DNA of 32,193 nt from Alphaproteobacteria bacterium. Its GTDB lineage: Bacteria; Pseudomonadota; Alphaproteobacteria; Rhizobiales; NORP267. Where the stretch lies: assembly GCA_028599125.1 (NCBI GenBank), contig JAQRMX010000071.1, positions 1 through 32,193 of the forward strand. The letters are read 5' to 3'. A model generated the notes under the pieces. It was not told the DNA's origin and did not search any database. It saw only the letters and a program-made list of their open reading frames with translations. Of this stretch, positions 20,433 to 29,715 are shown piece after piece. Each line of letters begins with the position of its first letter. The stretch's first letter is position 1. A program made the position numbers and the translations under genes.

Positions 20433-20670
20433 TCCAGAACCCGGGCTGAGAGGCGATTCATTTTTGTTCTTCTTCCTATATTCTGATTTATTTTCAATAT
20501 GTTGTCGTGAAGTGTTTTTTGGTTTTATTTTTCTTAAAAGATTGATATACGATTTGCAAAGCGAAATATCTCTCCGGCTTTTTTATTTTCTTACCCCATT
20601 GTTTTTTTAAATAGCTCAATGCGGGCAAGAAATGAAAATTCCTCCCCTATTTATGAAAGGATAAATAAAA

Positions 20671-22086
20671 TCAATAAGTTAAATCAAATTTACTGTTAAA
20701 ATACTGATCATGAATTTGCGGTACACAGACACGCAACACAACTTCATTCCCGTTAACAGATTTTTTTTCCATGACATCACAATTTTCATAAAGCCAGTTG
20801 ATTTCTCGTCCAGCAAAAGCCGGAAGCCGGACAGTGTAAACAGAATTATGCTTCGTCAAAGCATGGTCAATCTTATTCAGAAAGACTTCCAGGCCGTCTC
20901 CACTCACCGCTGATACTGCTACGACATCACTAGATTTCTCGGCCTCTTCACAAAAGGACAAACGCTCCTCAGGTGAAAAAAGGTCGATTTTATTCCAGAC
21001 TTCAAAAATATGAGGGCAAACCTCACCTTCCAGCACTTTATTTCTCTGGATGATGCATCTCCCCTCTCCTGAATCAGCAAGAAGAGCCAATACTTTACGG
21101 ACCTCACATGCTTGTGCCTCACTGTCCGGATGTGAAACATCTCGTATATGTAAAATAATATCAGCATTAACGATTTCTTCTAGTGTCGCACGGAAAGCGG
21201 CAACAAGATGTGTAGGTAAATTAGAAATAAAACCAACAGTATCAGAAAGAATAACGCGCAAACCAGACGGAAGCCGCAACTGCCGCAATGTCGTATCAAG
21301 CGTAGCAAAGAGAAGATCGGCGCAAAACACGTTTGAATCCGTCAAGCGATTAAAAAGGGATGATTTACCTGCATTCGTATAGCCAACCATAGCAATAACC
21401 GGATAAGGCACTTTCTTGCGGGCATGAGAATGAAGGGCGCGCCTGCGCCGCACATCCCCAAGCCGCGCTTCAATCCGTTCAATTCGTTCTCGAATCTGTC
21501 GGCGATCAGATTCAATCTGTGTTTCTCCGGGACCAGTAAGAAATCCCCGCCCCCCCCTCTGGCGTTCCAGATGTGTCCATGATCGGACAAGTCGGCTTTT
21601 TTGATAATTAAGACGAGCAAGCTCAACTTGCAGACGTCCTTCTCTACTGCGTGCGCGTGCAGAAAATATTTCCAGAATCAATCCAACACGGTCTATGACT
21701 TTAACACACCACTCCATTTCCAGATTGCGTTGTTGCACCGGACTAAGGGAGGTGCCTACAATTACCAAATCAACCTTAAGGTCGGGAAGAATATCTTTGA
21801 TTTCCTGAACTTTTCCCTTCCCGAAGAAACTTCCTGAATGCGCTTTCCGAAGATTAACGATCTGGCTGCCAACAACCCGAATGGAAATGGCTTCAGCAAG
21901 GCCGATAACCTCAGCAAGCAATGCGGACGAATCAAGACTCAGGCCGCTCTCTTCGGCAAAAGGCAAAACAGGTTCAAGGATATAGGCAGAGGATAGAAAT
22001 GCAGACGATAAAAAGAGTGGATCGGCAAAATCGAACCGGAGAGAAGAAGAAAAATTTGAATCCTCTTCACGCAGCCCCTTCTTCAA
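20671..22086 (-). CDS. hflX: GTPase HflX
   Basis: Ribosome-associated GTPase that splits stalled 70S ribosomes, notably in heat stress. Seen: the N-terminal HflX domain from LAEVIGLAEAISIRVVG and SGSFFGKGKVQEIK, the GGRGFLTGPGETQIESDRR linker, and the G domain with P-loop GYTNAGKSSLFN, DTVGFI and NKID. The start is uncertain. TTG at 22086 has GGGGAGGAG 7 nt upstream and gives 471 residues. ATG at 22185 gives 504 residues with an arginine-rich start overlapping hfq, but has no ribosome binding site. A separate 21-codon frame ends exactly on this TTG. hfq-hflX is a widely conserved pair. Confidence 0.93.
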   Translation of the reverse strand: MKKGLREEDSNFSSSLRFDFADPLFLSSAFLSSAYILEPVLPFAEESGLSLDSSALLAEVIGLAEAISIRVVGSQIVNLRKAHSGSFFGKGKVQEIKDILPDLKVDLVIVGTSLSPVQQRNLEMEWCVKVIDRVGLILEIFSARARSREGRLQVELARLNYQKSRLVRSWTHLERQRGGRGFLTGPGETQIESDRRQIRERIERIEARLGDVRRRRALHSHARKKVPYPVIAMVGYTNAGKSSLFNRLTDSNVFCADLLFATLDTTLRQLRLPSGLRVILSDTVGFISNLPTHLVAAFRATLEEIVNADIILHIRDVSHPDSEAQACEVRKVLALLADSGEGRCIIQRNKVLEGEVCPHIFEVWNKIDLFSPEERLSFCEEAEKSSDVVAVSAVSGDGLEVFLNKIDHALTKHNSVYTVRLPAFAGREINWLYENCDVMEKKSVNGNEVVLRVCVPQIHDQYFNSKFDLTY

Positions 22087-22148
22087 GAGACGACTCCTCC
22101 CCTTCGGGGTAAGACTGGATTCGACAGAAAACCACCTATGTGGATCAT
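22083..22148 (-). CDS. Possible 21-residue leader ORF between hfq and hflX
   Basis: A short frame coding [21 protein letters not shown]. Its ATG overlaps the hfq stop as ATGA and has a very strong AGGAGG 7 nt upstream; its TGA overlaps the proposed hflX TTG start as TTGA. It is out of frame with hflX. It could be a true coupling or leader peptide, or the original hflX start after a frameshift. I recognise no function. Confidence 0.25.
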   Translation of the reverse strand: MIHIGGFLSNPVLPRRGGVVS

Positions 22149-22411
22149 TTTTGCTCCTCCTTATCCTCCTCCTCCTGCGTTTCATTATCAAACAAATGCA
22201 AAGGTTGGCTGGGCATGATCGTTGAAATCGCATGCTTGTAAATCAACTGCGAACAACCATCACGACGCAACAGGATGCAAAAAGTGTCAAACCAGCTCAC
22301 ACAGCCCTGAAGTTTCACACCGTTCACCAAAAAAACGGTCAGAGATACCTTATTTTTGCGGACGTAATTTAAAAAAACATCTTGCAAATTCTGAGTTTTT
22401 TCTGAAGGCAT
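22145..22411 (-). CDS. hfq: RNA chaperone Hfq
   Basis: Hexameric Sm-like RNA-binding protein that promotes pairing of small RNAs with mRNAs. Seen: [15 protein letters not shown] and [13 protein letters not shown]-type Sm1 (here [19 protein letters not shown]), then Sm2 with [13 protein letters not shown], 88 residues in all. The tail after the Sm fold is strongly acidic ([14 protein letters not shown]), encoded by a GAG-rich run that also serves as ribosome binding sequence for what follows. [10 protein letters not shown] at 22411 matches the family start; an ATG at 22477 would add 22 unrelated residues. The 145-bp gap to trkH contains a TATAAT (22546-22541, minus strand) that could give hfq its own promoter. 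Confidence 0.96.
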   Translation of the reverse strand: MPSEKTQNLQDVFLNYVRKNKVSLTVFLVNGVKLQGCVSWFDTFCILLRRDGCSQLIYKHAISTIMPSQPLHLFDNETQEEEDKEEQK

Positions 22412-22556
22412 GCTAAGAAAGAACCTTTCATCTACTGTGACAGTTTCATCCCGGATAAGAAATGACGCTACCTTCATCTCCCCGATTGATCACTCTTTTA
22501 ATGTTCACAACCACAAACAACAAAAAATAAAGCTTTATTCATTATATCAACATTTT

Positions 22557-24017
22557 TCATGAACGCCAGAAAAACAAATTGCACAAAATCAAAAAACCCA
22601 ATACCTCCATGCGGCCCAGAATCATCATCAAAATTAGCACAGATTGCACAACGGAATTCATTTCAGCATATGAAACCCATGAAGGTGTTTTTTCTGCTAA
22701 TTCGCTGTATACAGTACCAGCATTTGCAAGATTGGAAATAATAACAACAAAACCTGAATCAAAATTCATCCCGGTAGCGGTTACAGCCAGTACACCAAAA
22801 ATAATGGCAAGACTAAAAGATATGAATATTAACCAAATTCCCTTGAGCATTTGTAAATTATAGATCTGACCTCCAATCTGAGCCCTTCGTTTACAATGAG
22901 GATGAATAAGACGGTATAATTCTCTCCGGGCATAAAGAATCATAGCGCCTATGCGGGAAAGTTTAATACCTCCTGAAGTTGAAAATACAGCACCGCCAAT
23001 GAGCACCAAAAACAAAATCAAGGGCAAAGGCAAAATTGAAAAATCACCGGAATGCATTTCCAATCCGCTGGTTGAGAGTAACGAAACAGCGGACGAAAAT
23101 CCACTTTTCAAAGAGAAAAAAAGGCTATAATCAGAATTAAAATAAAAAACAGAAGCGAAAAAAAGACCGAAAAAAAAGCTCAGAAAAAAAAGCCAATAGG
23201 GCTCATAATGATGATCATATTGCAAAGAAAGAGACCAATCCTTGTAAAAAAGAGCATGCTGCCAAACAACGCTCATTGCACCCAAAAACATGAAAAAAAC
23301 CACAATGAGTAAAATGGGGAAAGGATAATCCCCGATTTCCTGTCCAGTAGGATTGAAGCCACTTGTAGAAAGAGCAGAAAAAGAAAGTTCCGCTGATGTA
23401 AGGGCAGGTAAACCATTCATCGTCAGTAAGAGAAAGCAAAAAAAAGTAAGGACACTATAGATAAATGGAATCCATTTCATCGTAGCAAGCTGTGATATAG
23501 ACGGCTGAAACCCTGATGGAACCGCATGTGAAAAGCAGTCAGGCCTGCTCCCTAATTGAACGGGAGATAAAATAAGAAAAACCATTAATAGAGTTACCAG
23601 CCCCCCTATCCAATCAATCAGGCTACGCCAGAAAAGTAATGCTTGCGGGATTGGGATAAGGCTTACCTTAGGAAAAAGCGTTGTTCCGCTTGTAGTGAAA
23701 CCAGAAACTGACTCAAAATAAGCATGGAAAAAATTTAGGGAATAACCAGATATATAAAAAGGTAACGCCAGAAAAAACGGTACCGTCACCCACATAAAAA
23801 GGGCAAGCAAAAATGCATCATAGTGTTTCAAGACCTCTTCTGAATTACGAAAAGTAAAAATCAAGCTGCCAGCAATAAAGGCAATCAGACCAGAACTGAC
23901 CAGAAAAACAGCAACAAGCTTTTTTTCCTGAACTGCAAAAGCAACAAAAGTAGTCAAAAGCATAAAGCATGAAAGCGCAACAAGGACAAATCCCAGAAAA
24001 TAAAAAATAACGCGCAT
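22557..24017 (-). CDS. trkH: Trk-type potassium uptake protein TrkH
   Basis: Membrane channel subunit of the Trk potassium uptake system. Seen: 486 residues, very hydrophobic, with four pore-loop repeats: SVSGFTTSGTTLF, FSALSTSGFNPTG, SLLSTSGLEMHSG and ISNLANAGTVYSE, each keeping the glycine of the selectivity filter. FSTSGGIKLSRIGAM and ILGRMEVLGFL are also typical. Start is ATG at 24017, 54 nt after trkA. Its partner TrkA is directly upstream, so the pair is probably cotranscribed. Confidence 0.93.
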   Translation of the reverse strand: MRVIFYFLGFVLVALSCFMLLTTFVAFAVQEKKLVAVFLVSSGLIAFIAGSLIFTFRNSEEVLKHYDAFLLALFMWVTVPFFLALPFYISGYSLNFFHAYFESVSGFTTSGTTLFPKVSLIPIPQALLFWRSLIDWIGGLVTLLMVFLILSPVQLGSRPDCFSHAVPSGFQPSISQLATMKWIPFIYSVLTFFCFLLLTMNGLPALTSAELSFSALSTSGFNPTGQEIGDYPFPILLIVVFFMFLGAMSVVWQHALFYKDWSLSLQYDHHYEPYWLFFLSFFFGLFFASVFYFNSDYSLFFSLKSGFSSAVSLLSTSGLEMHSGDFSILPLPLILFLVLIGGAVFSTSGGIKLSRIGAMILYARRELYRLIHPHCKRRAQIGGQIYNLQMLKGIWLIFISFSLAIIFGVLAVTATGMNFDSGFVVIISNLANAGTVYSELAEKTPSWVSYAEMNSVVQSVLILMMILGRMEVLGFLILCNLFFWRS

Positions 24018-24071
24018 TTCAGATTTCTTTATCCTGTCACTAACGAATATTCCGTACCATGAACCTGAAAA

Positions 24072-25442
24072 TCAAAAAAACTCAAAACTGACACGAAACA
24101 TTTGCTCTACATGCTTGACTTTATCGGCCATCGCAAAAATGACAATACGATCATTCAGCTGAATTTCTGTATCTCCACAAGGAATAATAAAATTGCCATC
24201 CCTCCAGATCGCACCGATCCGGACGCCATCAAATACTTCCATTTCACGCAAAGATTTTCCAAGTAAAGGAGATGTCTCAAGAGATTCCGCTTCCAATATT
24301 TCGGCTTGACCATCGTGAATCGTATGGACAGAAAGGATACGACCTCTGCGGATGTGATGCAAAATCTTGGATATTGTCACAGCCTGAGGGCTCACATGCG
24401 CATCAATCCCGAGAGAGCGCAAAAACGGCAAATAGCTCGAATTATTGACAAGGGACATCGTACGCTTACAACCAAGACGCTTAGCTAAGATAGAAGACAT
24501 AATGTTGACCTGATCATCATTAGTGAGCGACAACAGCGTATCTGTGCAGGCCACATTTGCTTCACGTAAAATCTGATCATCAAGGGCAGACCCATGAAGG
24601 ATAATCGTGGAGGGAAGGCCATTGGCAATCTGAGACGCACGCTCCTTCGAAAATTCAATGATTTTCAGTTGAGTCTTGCTCTCCTCCAGTCGCTTTGCTA
24701 CATGAACCCCGATATTTCCGCCGCCGGCAATGATGACCCGATACGCCTGTTCTTCACTGTGACCGAAAACTGATAGGATCCGTTTCAACTGGCTCGTCGG
24801 TGCCGTGACATAAACCTCATCTCCTACCAGCATGTGGGTAGAACTATTTGGAATAAAAACAGCGTTTTTGCGGACTATCCCCACAACTATCGCTTCAAGA
24901 TCCGGAAAGAGATCAGTTAACTGGGATAATGGCGTATTCACAATCGGGCAATCTTCCTCGCAAATTACCCCGAAAACTGATACCTCACCACCACAAAAGC
25001 CAAGAACATCTGAAGCCCCCGGCAAACCAAGACGGCGGGCAACGACATCTCCAACCTCAAGCTCCGGGGAAATAATAACGTCAATCGGCATATTTTTTCG
25101 TGAAAAAAGATCACTCCAATGACCATGTAGATAGCTTTTGGATCGTATGCGCGCCATCTTTGTCGGGATTCTAAAGAGTGAATGAGCAACCTGGCAAGCA
25201 ACCATGTTGACTTCATCATGACGGGTTACCGCAATGATCATATCCACATCCTCAGCACCTGCTTGATGTAAAATATCCGGGTCAGAACCATGACCAACGA
25301 ACCCACGTACATCAATCATATCACTGATTTTGTCTATCAAAGTGCTTGAAGAATCAATTATTGAAACATCGTTGCTCTCGGAAGACAGACGGCGTGCGAT
25401 ACCAACCCCGACCTGACCTGCACCACAGATAATAATCTTCAT
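24072..25442 (-). CDS. trkA: Trk system potassium uptake regulator TrkA
   Basis: Cytoplasmic ring subunit that gates TrkH in response to nucleotides. Seen: 456 residues in two tandem RCK units. Each starts with a Rossmann glycine motif (MKIIICGAGQVGVGIARRL at residue 1 and VIIAGGGNIGVHVAKRL near residue 235) and ends with a TrkA-C domain (GDEVYVTAPTSQL and NDRIVIFAMADKV). Length is normal. It follows ntrX after 57 bp; ntrX-trkA linkage is a standing alphaproteobacterial arrangement. Confidence 0.96.
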   Translation of the reverse strand: MKIIICGAGQVGVGIARRLSSESNDVSIIDSSSTLIDKISDMIDVRGFVGHGSDPDILHQAGAEDVDMIIAVTRHDEVNMVACQVAHSLFRIPTKMARIRSKSYLHGHWSDLFSRKNMPIDVIISPELEVGDVVARRLGLPGASDVLGFCGGEVSVFGVICEEDCPIVNTPLSQLTDLFPDLEAIVVGIVRKNAVFIPNSSTHMLVGDEVYVTAPTSQLKRILSVFGHSEEQAYRVIIAGGGNIGVHVAKRLEESKTQLKIIEFSKERASQIANGLPSTIILHGSALDDQILREANVACTDTLLSLTNDDQVNIMSSILAKRLGCKRTMSLVNNSSYLPFLRSLGIDAHVSPQAVTISKILHHIRRGRILSVHTIHDGQAEILEAESLETSPLLGKSLREMEVFDGVRIGAIWRDGNFIIPCGDTEIQLNDRIVIFAMADKVKHVEQMFRVSFEFF

Positions 25443-25499
25443 TGAACGATCACTCCACTTTCATCGCCCTGAATTAACTTCTGGAACAAAATAAAGCGC

Positions 25500-26912
25500 T
25501 TAAACGTCATCCTCGCCTCTTTCCATTATTCGTTTGAAAGAAGAGACGCCGAGTAATTTCAATTTCCTGTGCAATGCAGAGCGCTCCATCCCTACAAATT
25601 CAGAGGTTTTTGAAATATTTCTCCCAAAACGCTCTATCTGGGCCATCAGATATTCTTGTTCAAAAATAATCCTTGCATCACGCAGGGGAAGAGCCATCAG
25701 ACGTTCCATACCGAGCCGCATTGAAGATAAAGGTAAAGGCGCGCCAATCTCTTTAGGCAAGTTTTCAACCGTAATGACTCCCCCCGCTTCTTCATTTGAC
25801 AAAATCATTAAACTTTCGACATTATTCCGTAATTGGCGAACATTTCCTGGCCAGTCATGCAATTGCATGATTGCCATCACGTCATCCCCTATCTCTGGGA
25901 GAGGTAGACCCTCTGTACGGGAAATCTGCTGCAAAAAATAATCCATCAATTCCGGAATATCCTGACGACGCTCTGCCAGAGTAGGCACTTTTATAGGTAC
26001 GACGTTCAAACGATGAAAAAGATCCGCACGCAAGCGACCTTCTTCAATCTCAGACTCCAAATCCCGTAAAGATGATGAAATAATCCGCACATCTACCTTG
26101 ATAGGCGTACAACCTCTCACACGATAAAATGTTTGATCAATCAGGACTTGCAATATCTTTGCTTGCATTTCACAGGGTATATCGGCGATTTCATCAATAT
26201 AAAGCGTACCACCATGTGCAGCTTCCAGAGCACCGACATGGCGCCGGCCATCTGTGCTAAACGGTTCAGAACCGAAAAGTTCAACTTCTATGCAGCCGGG
26301 GTCCAAAGCCGCAGTATTGAGAATAACAAAAGAAGCCCGGCATCTGGAAGAAAGTGAATGAATATTGCGAGCAATCAGCTCTTTTCCCGATCCGGCGGGG
26401 CCGCTAATCAGGACCCGTGCATTGTTTTTGGCGATTTTTTCTACGGCAGTCCGCAATTGTGACATGACCGGAGAATTTCCAATTATTCGTGTTTCTCTGC
26501 CACTCTTTCGGCGCAGTTCATGAACCTCACGATGCAAGCGGAGTGTCTCAAGCGCGCGCGCGGTTACAAGAAGCAAACGGTCAGATTCAAACGGTTTTTC
26601 AATAAAATCATAAGCACCACGCCTGATAGCTGAGACCGCCATCTCAACATGACCATGACCTGAAATCATGACAACCGGTAACTCAGGATGCTGTTGCTTG
26701 ATCATATCAAGCAATTCCAGGCCGCCAAGCTTGCTTCCTTGAAGCCAGATATCAAGAAAGATCAGACTTGGACAACGACCAAAAATTTCCTGTAAAGCGC
26801 TTTCACTATCCCGGGCAACGCGGGCTTCATAACCCTCATCTTCAAGAATACCTGAAACCAAATCTCGTATATCCGCCTCATCATCAACAATGAGAATATC
26901 AGAGCGAATCAA
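25500..26912 (-). CDS. ntrX: NtrX-type response regulator
   Basis: DNA-binding response regulator, partner of NtrY, tied to nitrogen, redox and envelope control in alphaproteobacteria. Seen: a receiver domain (residues 1-120) with IVDDEAD and phospho-acceptor D54 in FLDIWLQGSKLGG; an AAA+ domain with Walker A SGPAGSGKE and Walker B TLYIDEIADIP; and a C-terminal Fis-type helix-turn-helix (NISKTSEFVGMERSALHRKL). The sigma-54 contact loop GAFTGA is replaced by FSTDGRRHVGALE, a known trait of NtrX, so it probably does not activate sigma-54. Start is TTG at 26912 with AGGA 8 nt upstream. A 189-bp gap separates it from ntrY. Confidence 0.95.
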   Translation of the reverse strand: MIRSDILIVDDEADIRDLVSGILEDEGYEARVARDSESALQEIFGRCPSLIFLDIWLQGSKLGGLELLDMIKQQHPELPVVMISGHGHVEMAVSAIRRGAYDFIEKPFESDRLLLVTARALETLRLHREVHELRRKSGRETRIIGNSPVMSQLRTAVEKIAKNNARVLISGPAGSGKELIARNIHSLSSRCRASFVILNTAALDPGCIEVELFGSEPFSTDGRRHVGALEAAHGGTLYIDEIADIPCEMQAKILQVLIDQTFYRVRGCTPIKVDVRIISSSLRDLESEIEEGRLRADLFHRLNVVPIKVPTLAERRQDIPELMDYFLQQISRTEGLPLPEIGDDVMAIMQLHDWPGNVRQLRNNVESLMILSNEEAGGVITVENLPKEIGAPLPLSSMRLGMERLMALPLRDARIIFEQEYLMAQIERFGRNISKTSEFVGMERSALHRKLKLLGVSSFKRIMERGEDDV

Positions 26913-27101
26913 TTCAAATATCCTTTTCTAAAATCACTCTTCGTACAAAAAACAACATTTTTACAAATAGCAGGCTTTGCATCATCAGCTGTAAAACCTT
27001 TACGCTATTGAATACAATACAAGGAAAAACAAAACCTCTGAAAAAATAGCAGACATGAAACACAAAAGCGTAAATGTTGGTTCATTTCACATTCAATTCC
27101 T

Positions 27102-29339
27102 TTATGCTTTCTCATTTCCGCTGCCATCAAGCCAACGGAGAAAAATGACCTTTATTTGTGCACCAAAATCTGACCTGCCACCGAGTATCCGCAGTGAATC
27201 ACAAAGCATCATCTCCCCGCAGTGTTCTTCTACAATTTTGCGGACAATTGCTAGCCCCAAACCAGTGCCTTTATCATGTTTCGTCACATAAGGTTCAAAA
27301 AGCTGCTGTCTGTTCTCTTGAGGTAATCCGCATCCGTTATCAGTGAACAGAAGCGTCACATGCGACTCATTTGCTTTAATATGCACCTCAATCCAAGGCG
27401 TTTCCTCCCTCCTATATTGAGTGGAAGAGATTGCCTGAATGGCATTTTTTACCAAATTGGTGATCATCTGCGAAATTAGACGCCGGTCACAGATACAACG
27501 GACTTCACTATCATCATGTATAATCTCAATCTTGATTTCTGGAACAGATACGCCAATCAGAAAAACAGCCTGACGTACAATTACGATAAGATCCACTTCT
27601 TTCATCACAGCCTTCGGCATGCGTGCAAAGGCAGAAAATTCGTCAACCATTCGCCCAATATCGCCAACTTGACGAATGATTGTCTCAACACAACGGTCAA
27701 ATACATCCTGATCTCCCTGGATGCTCGTAGAATATTTGCGTCTCAAGCGTTCCGCAGATAGTTGGATGGGTGTAAGGGGATTTTTTATCTCATGAGCAAT
27801 GCGCCGTGCAATATCCCTCCAGGCTGTTGCACGCTGGGCCGTTACAAGCTCGGTAATATCATCAATCGTAACGACATAACCAGACTGATCGCTCTTGGAC
27901 GTTACACGTACGTCAACAGTATGTTCACGGCCAGCTTTTCTGTATAGGACAATCTGCTCTTGATAAAATGTTTGTTTCAGTTTTAATGCAGCCTGCAAAA
28001 CTTTACATAATTCAGAAATTTCCTTTTCTAATGGACGACCAATCAGATTATTGGCATTAAGCTCCCAGAATGTCTCTGCTGATCGGTTGATAAATTCAAC
28101 ATTCCCGTTCCTGTCAATCCCGATAACCCCTGATGTCACACTGGCAAGAACCGCTTCCGTAAAGCGACGACGATTATCTAGTACATCATTCGTCTTGAGC
28201 AATTCATCACGCTGTGCTTTCAGTTGGCTGGTCATGCTATTGAACGTCATGCCTAAATTGGCCAATTCACCATCACTCTGGCTTATAGGGACCTGAACGC
28301 CCAGATCACCTCTTGAAACCAGTCGTGCAGCATTGATTAACCGGCGAATGGGCGCAACCAGACGTCTGGAAAACCATAACGCCATCCATATCGCTGAAAA
28401 CATGAGTATCAGGGCAATGTTGATATACATCAACGCAAAGGCAATTTGTATACTGTAGCGGTTTTTGGCTATGTCCTGATACTCCATCGCTTGTGCGGCC
28501 GTTTCACGGACGTGCTGCACAACTTTAGCATCAAGACGACGGACGATGTAGAGATAGGAATCCTGATAATTTTGTAATTTGGTTAAAACACCAATTTCAT
28601 TAGCTTGGTCATTAATACCGGGCGTAAGAATGACAGACTCTCCTTCTTTAGCCCTTTGCAAGGCAAAAAAAGGAGGAATAAGAAAAAGATCATGGGCAGT
28701 CCGCGTATGTTTAAGAATGATCCTGTACCGACCATTGATGATATAAACACCTCCGAGTGCATATTGCTCCATCCGCTCCCGTACAATCTCACTAAAACGA
28801 TCTTTATCCCGATTAATGAGAGGCTGAATCTTATCCAAGTCTCTGATCATTGCCAATAGATCGCTACGAATCTCGTTCGTACGCTCACGCATGTACGCAT
28901 AAGCGATCATCGTTGAACTTTGTATCATAGACCTAGCGCGGCCCGTGAACCAGCGATCCAGCCCCGTGTCAAGAGTAACACTGGCGACAATCGCTACAAT
29001 GATAGCAGGGGTCGTGGCAACAAAGGCAAACAAACTCACAAATTGGCCTTGTAACCGCGCACCGGCATCACCTGACCTCCACGCCTGCACCAGACGCAAA
29101 AGTTCAATCATAATCAATAAACTAAGGAAAAAAACAAGAACAAGGTTGCCAACTAAGACGATGACAACCACATTGTAAGTGGGAGGAATTGATGTACGAC
29201 CGGTCAGGACGAGAAATGTTGCAAGACCAGAGAGAATGGCAACAAAAATAGTAACCCCGCCAATGAGTACGCTCCACTGAAGATTAGCAAGATAACGCAA
29301 AGAAAGCTGGATAGCGGCAATAGAACAGAGATTCATCAT
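27102..29339 (-). CDS. ntrY: NtrY-type sensor histidine kinase
   Basis: Membrane sensor kinase of the NtrYX system. Seen in 745 residues: transmembrane helices at about 22-46, 57-80, 103-122 and 297-322, with a periplasmic domain between the last two; HAMP (about 322-375); PAS (about 390-495); HisKA with phospho-histidine H516 in RRIAHEIKNPLTP; and an ATPase domain with DNGCGLP and GTGLGLAIVRKI. Length and layout are typical. Two ATG codons (29339 and 29336) start the frame, without a strong ribosome binding site. No ntrB, ntrC or dusB gene precedes it, unlike the common order. Confidence 0.95.
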   Translation of the reverse strand: MMNLCSIAAIQLSLRYLANLQWSVLIGGVTIFVAILSGLATFLVLTGRTSIPPTYNVVVIVLVGNLVLVFFLSLLIMIELLRLVQAWRSGDAGARLQGQFVSLFAFVATTPAIIVAIVASVTLDTGLDRWFTGRARSMIQSSTMIAYAYMRERTNEIRSDLLAMIRDLDKIQPLINRDKDRFSEIVRERMEQYALGGVYIINGRYRIILKHTRTAHDLFLIPPFFALQRAKEGESVILTPGINDQANEIGVLTKLQNYQDSYLYIVRRLDAKVVQHVRETAAQAMEYQDIAKNRYSIQIAFALMYINIALILMFSAIWMALWFSRRLVAPIRRLINAARLVSRGDLGVQVPISQSDGELANLGMTFNSMTSQLKAQRDELLKTNDVLDNRRRFTEAVLASVTSGVIGIDRNGNVEFINRSAETFWELNANNLIGRPLEKEISELCKVLQAALKLKQTFYQEQIVLYRKAGREHTVDVRVTSKSDQSGYVVTIDDITELVTAQRATAWRDIARRIAHEIKNPLTPIQLSAERLRRKYSTSIQGDQDVFDRCVETIIRQVGDIGRMVDEFSAFARMPKAVMKEVDLIVIVRQAVFLIGVSVPEIKIEIIHDDSEVRCICDRRLISQMITNLVKNAIQAISSTQYRREETPWIEVHIKANESHVTLLFTDNGCGLPQENRQQLFEPYVTKHDKGTGLGLAIVRKIVEEHCGEMMLCDSLRILGGRSDFGAQIKVIFLRWLDGSGNEKA

Positions 29340-29421
29340 TATGTAACATCAGGCCCCACGTAGAAATTAAAACATGCACCTGTGGACAAGCAGAAAACGC
29401 ATGTCTTACGAATAGACGATG

Positions 29422-29460
29422 ATGAAGGCTCTGTTAAATTTTAACATTTTCCACCTTCAT
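29422..29460. repeat. Nested inverted repeat upstream of ntrY
   Basis: Outer arms ATGAAGG (29422-29428) and CCTTCAT (29454-29460) enclose an inner dyad GTTAAA-T-TTTAAC (29433-29445). Both are perfect, with a 4- and 8-base internal loop between them. As DNA it could be an operator; in an ntrY leader RNA it could form a hairpin. No T run follows, so it is not a usual terminator. Confidence 0.4.
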
Positions 29461-29641
29461 GCCCATCCGCTATTCTATACTCGATAAATTGAAAAAAATA
29501 CATAAGCGCACGTCTATCCTGTATAGGCACATCTGGTTATACAAAACGCTAAATCCTGTTAAAGCCAGTTTTGATCGAACCTAAAGGGCCGTTTCCGCTC
29601 AACAGCCCTCCCCCTCAAATATAAGCTCATACATAATAGAA

Positions 29642-29671
29642 TTGATCACAAAAGGGAAAATTTGCTAATAT
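29642..29671 (+). promoter_or_regulatory. Promoter candidate for ispDF
   Basis: TTGATC (29642-29647), an 18-bp spacer and TAATAT (29666-29671), placing transcription start near 29678, about 38 nt before the ispDF start. A CGGAGG ribosome binding site follows at 29701-29706. Confidence 0.45.
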
Positions 29672-29715
29672 CAAAAAACATAAGTTAAGGTTAGTTTTCC
29701 CGGAGGCTTTCTATT

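Larger units (their letters stand above)
20141..20670. other. 530-bp AT-rich intergenic region between tRNA-Asp and hflX
   Basis: No protein gene is supported. It contains a terminator-like hairpin on the minus strand at 20402-20432 and a perfect 13-bp palindrome, TGTGAGACTCACA (20177-20189), about 40 bp upstream of the tRNA, where a promoter would be expected. Poly-A and poly-T runs dominate 20230-20400. The region looks like a normal boundary between two transcription units, with a long 3' tail after hflX. Confidence 0.6.
29340..29715. other. 376-bp divergent intergenic region between ntrY and ispDF
   Basis: Divergent control region. It holds a good promoter candidate for ispDF and a nested dyad about 85 bp before ntrY; the ntrY promoter itself is not clear (TATAGAAT around 29470-29477 on the minus strand has no good -35 box). 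No coding remnant of dusB or ntrBC was recognised. Confidence 0.6.

Noticed and set aside
22517-22556. AATAAAGCTTTATT palindrome followed by T bases after trkH
   Set aside because: The palindrome has no loop and only A-T-rich arms, so it is a poor terminator; the region more likely carries an hfq promoter.
26200-26300. Loss of the GAFTGA loop in NtrX as a sign of decay
   Set aside because: NtrX proteins of alphaproteobacteria normally lack this loop, and the rest of the AAA+ domain is intact.
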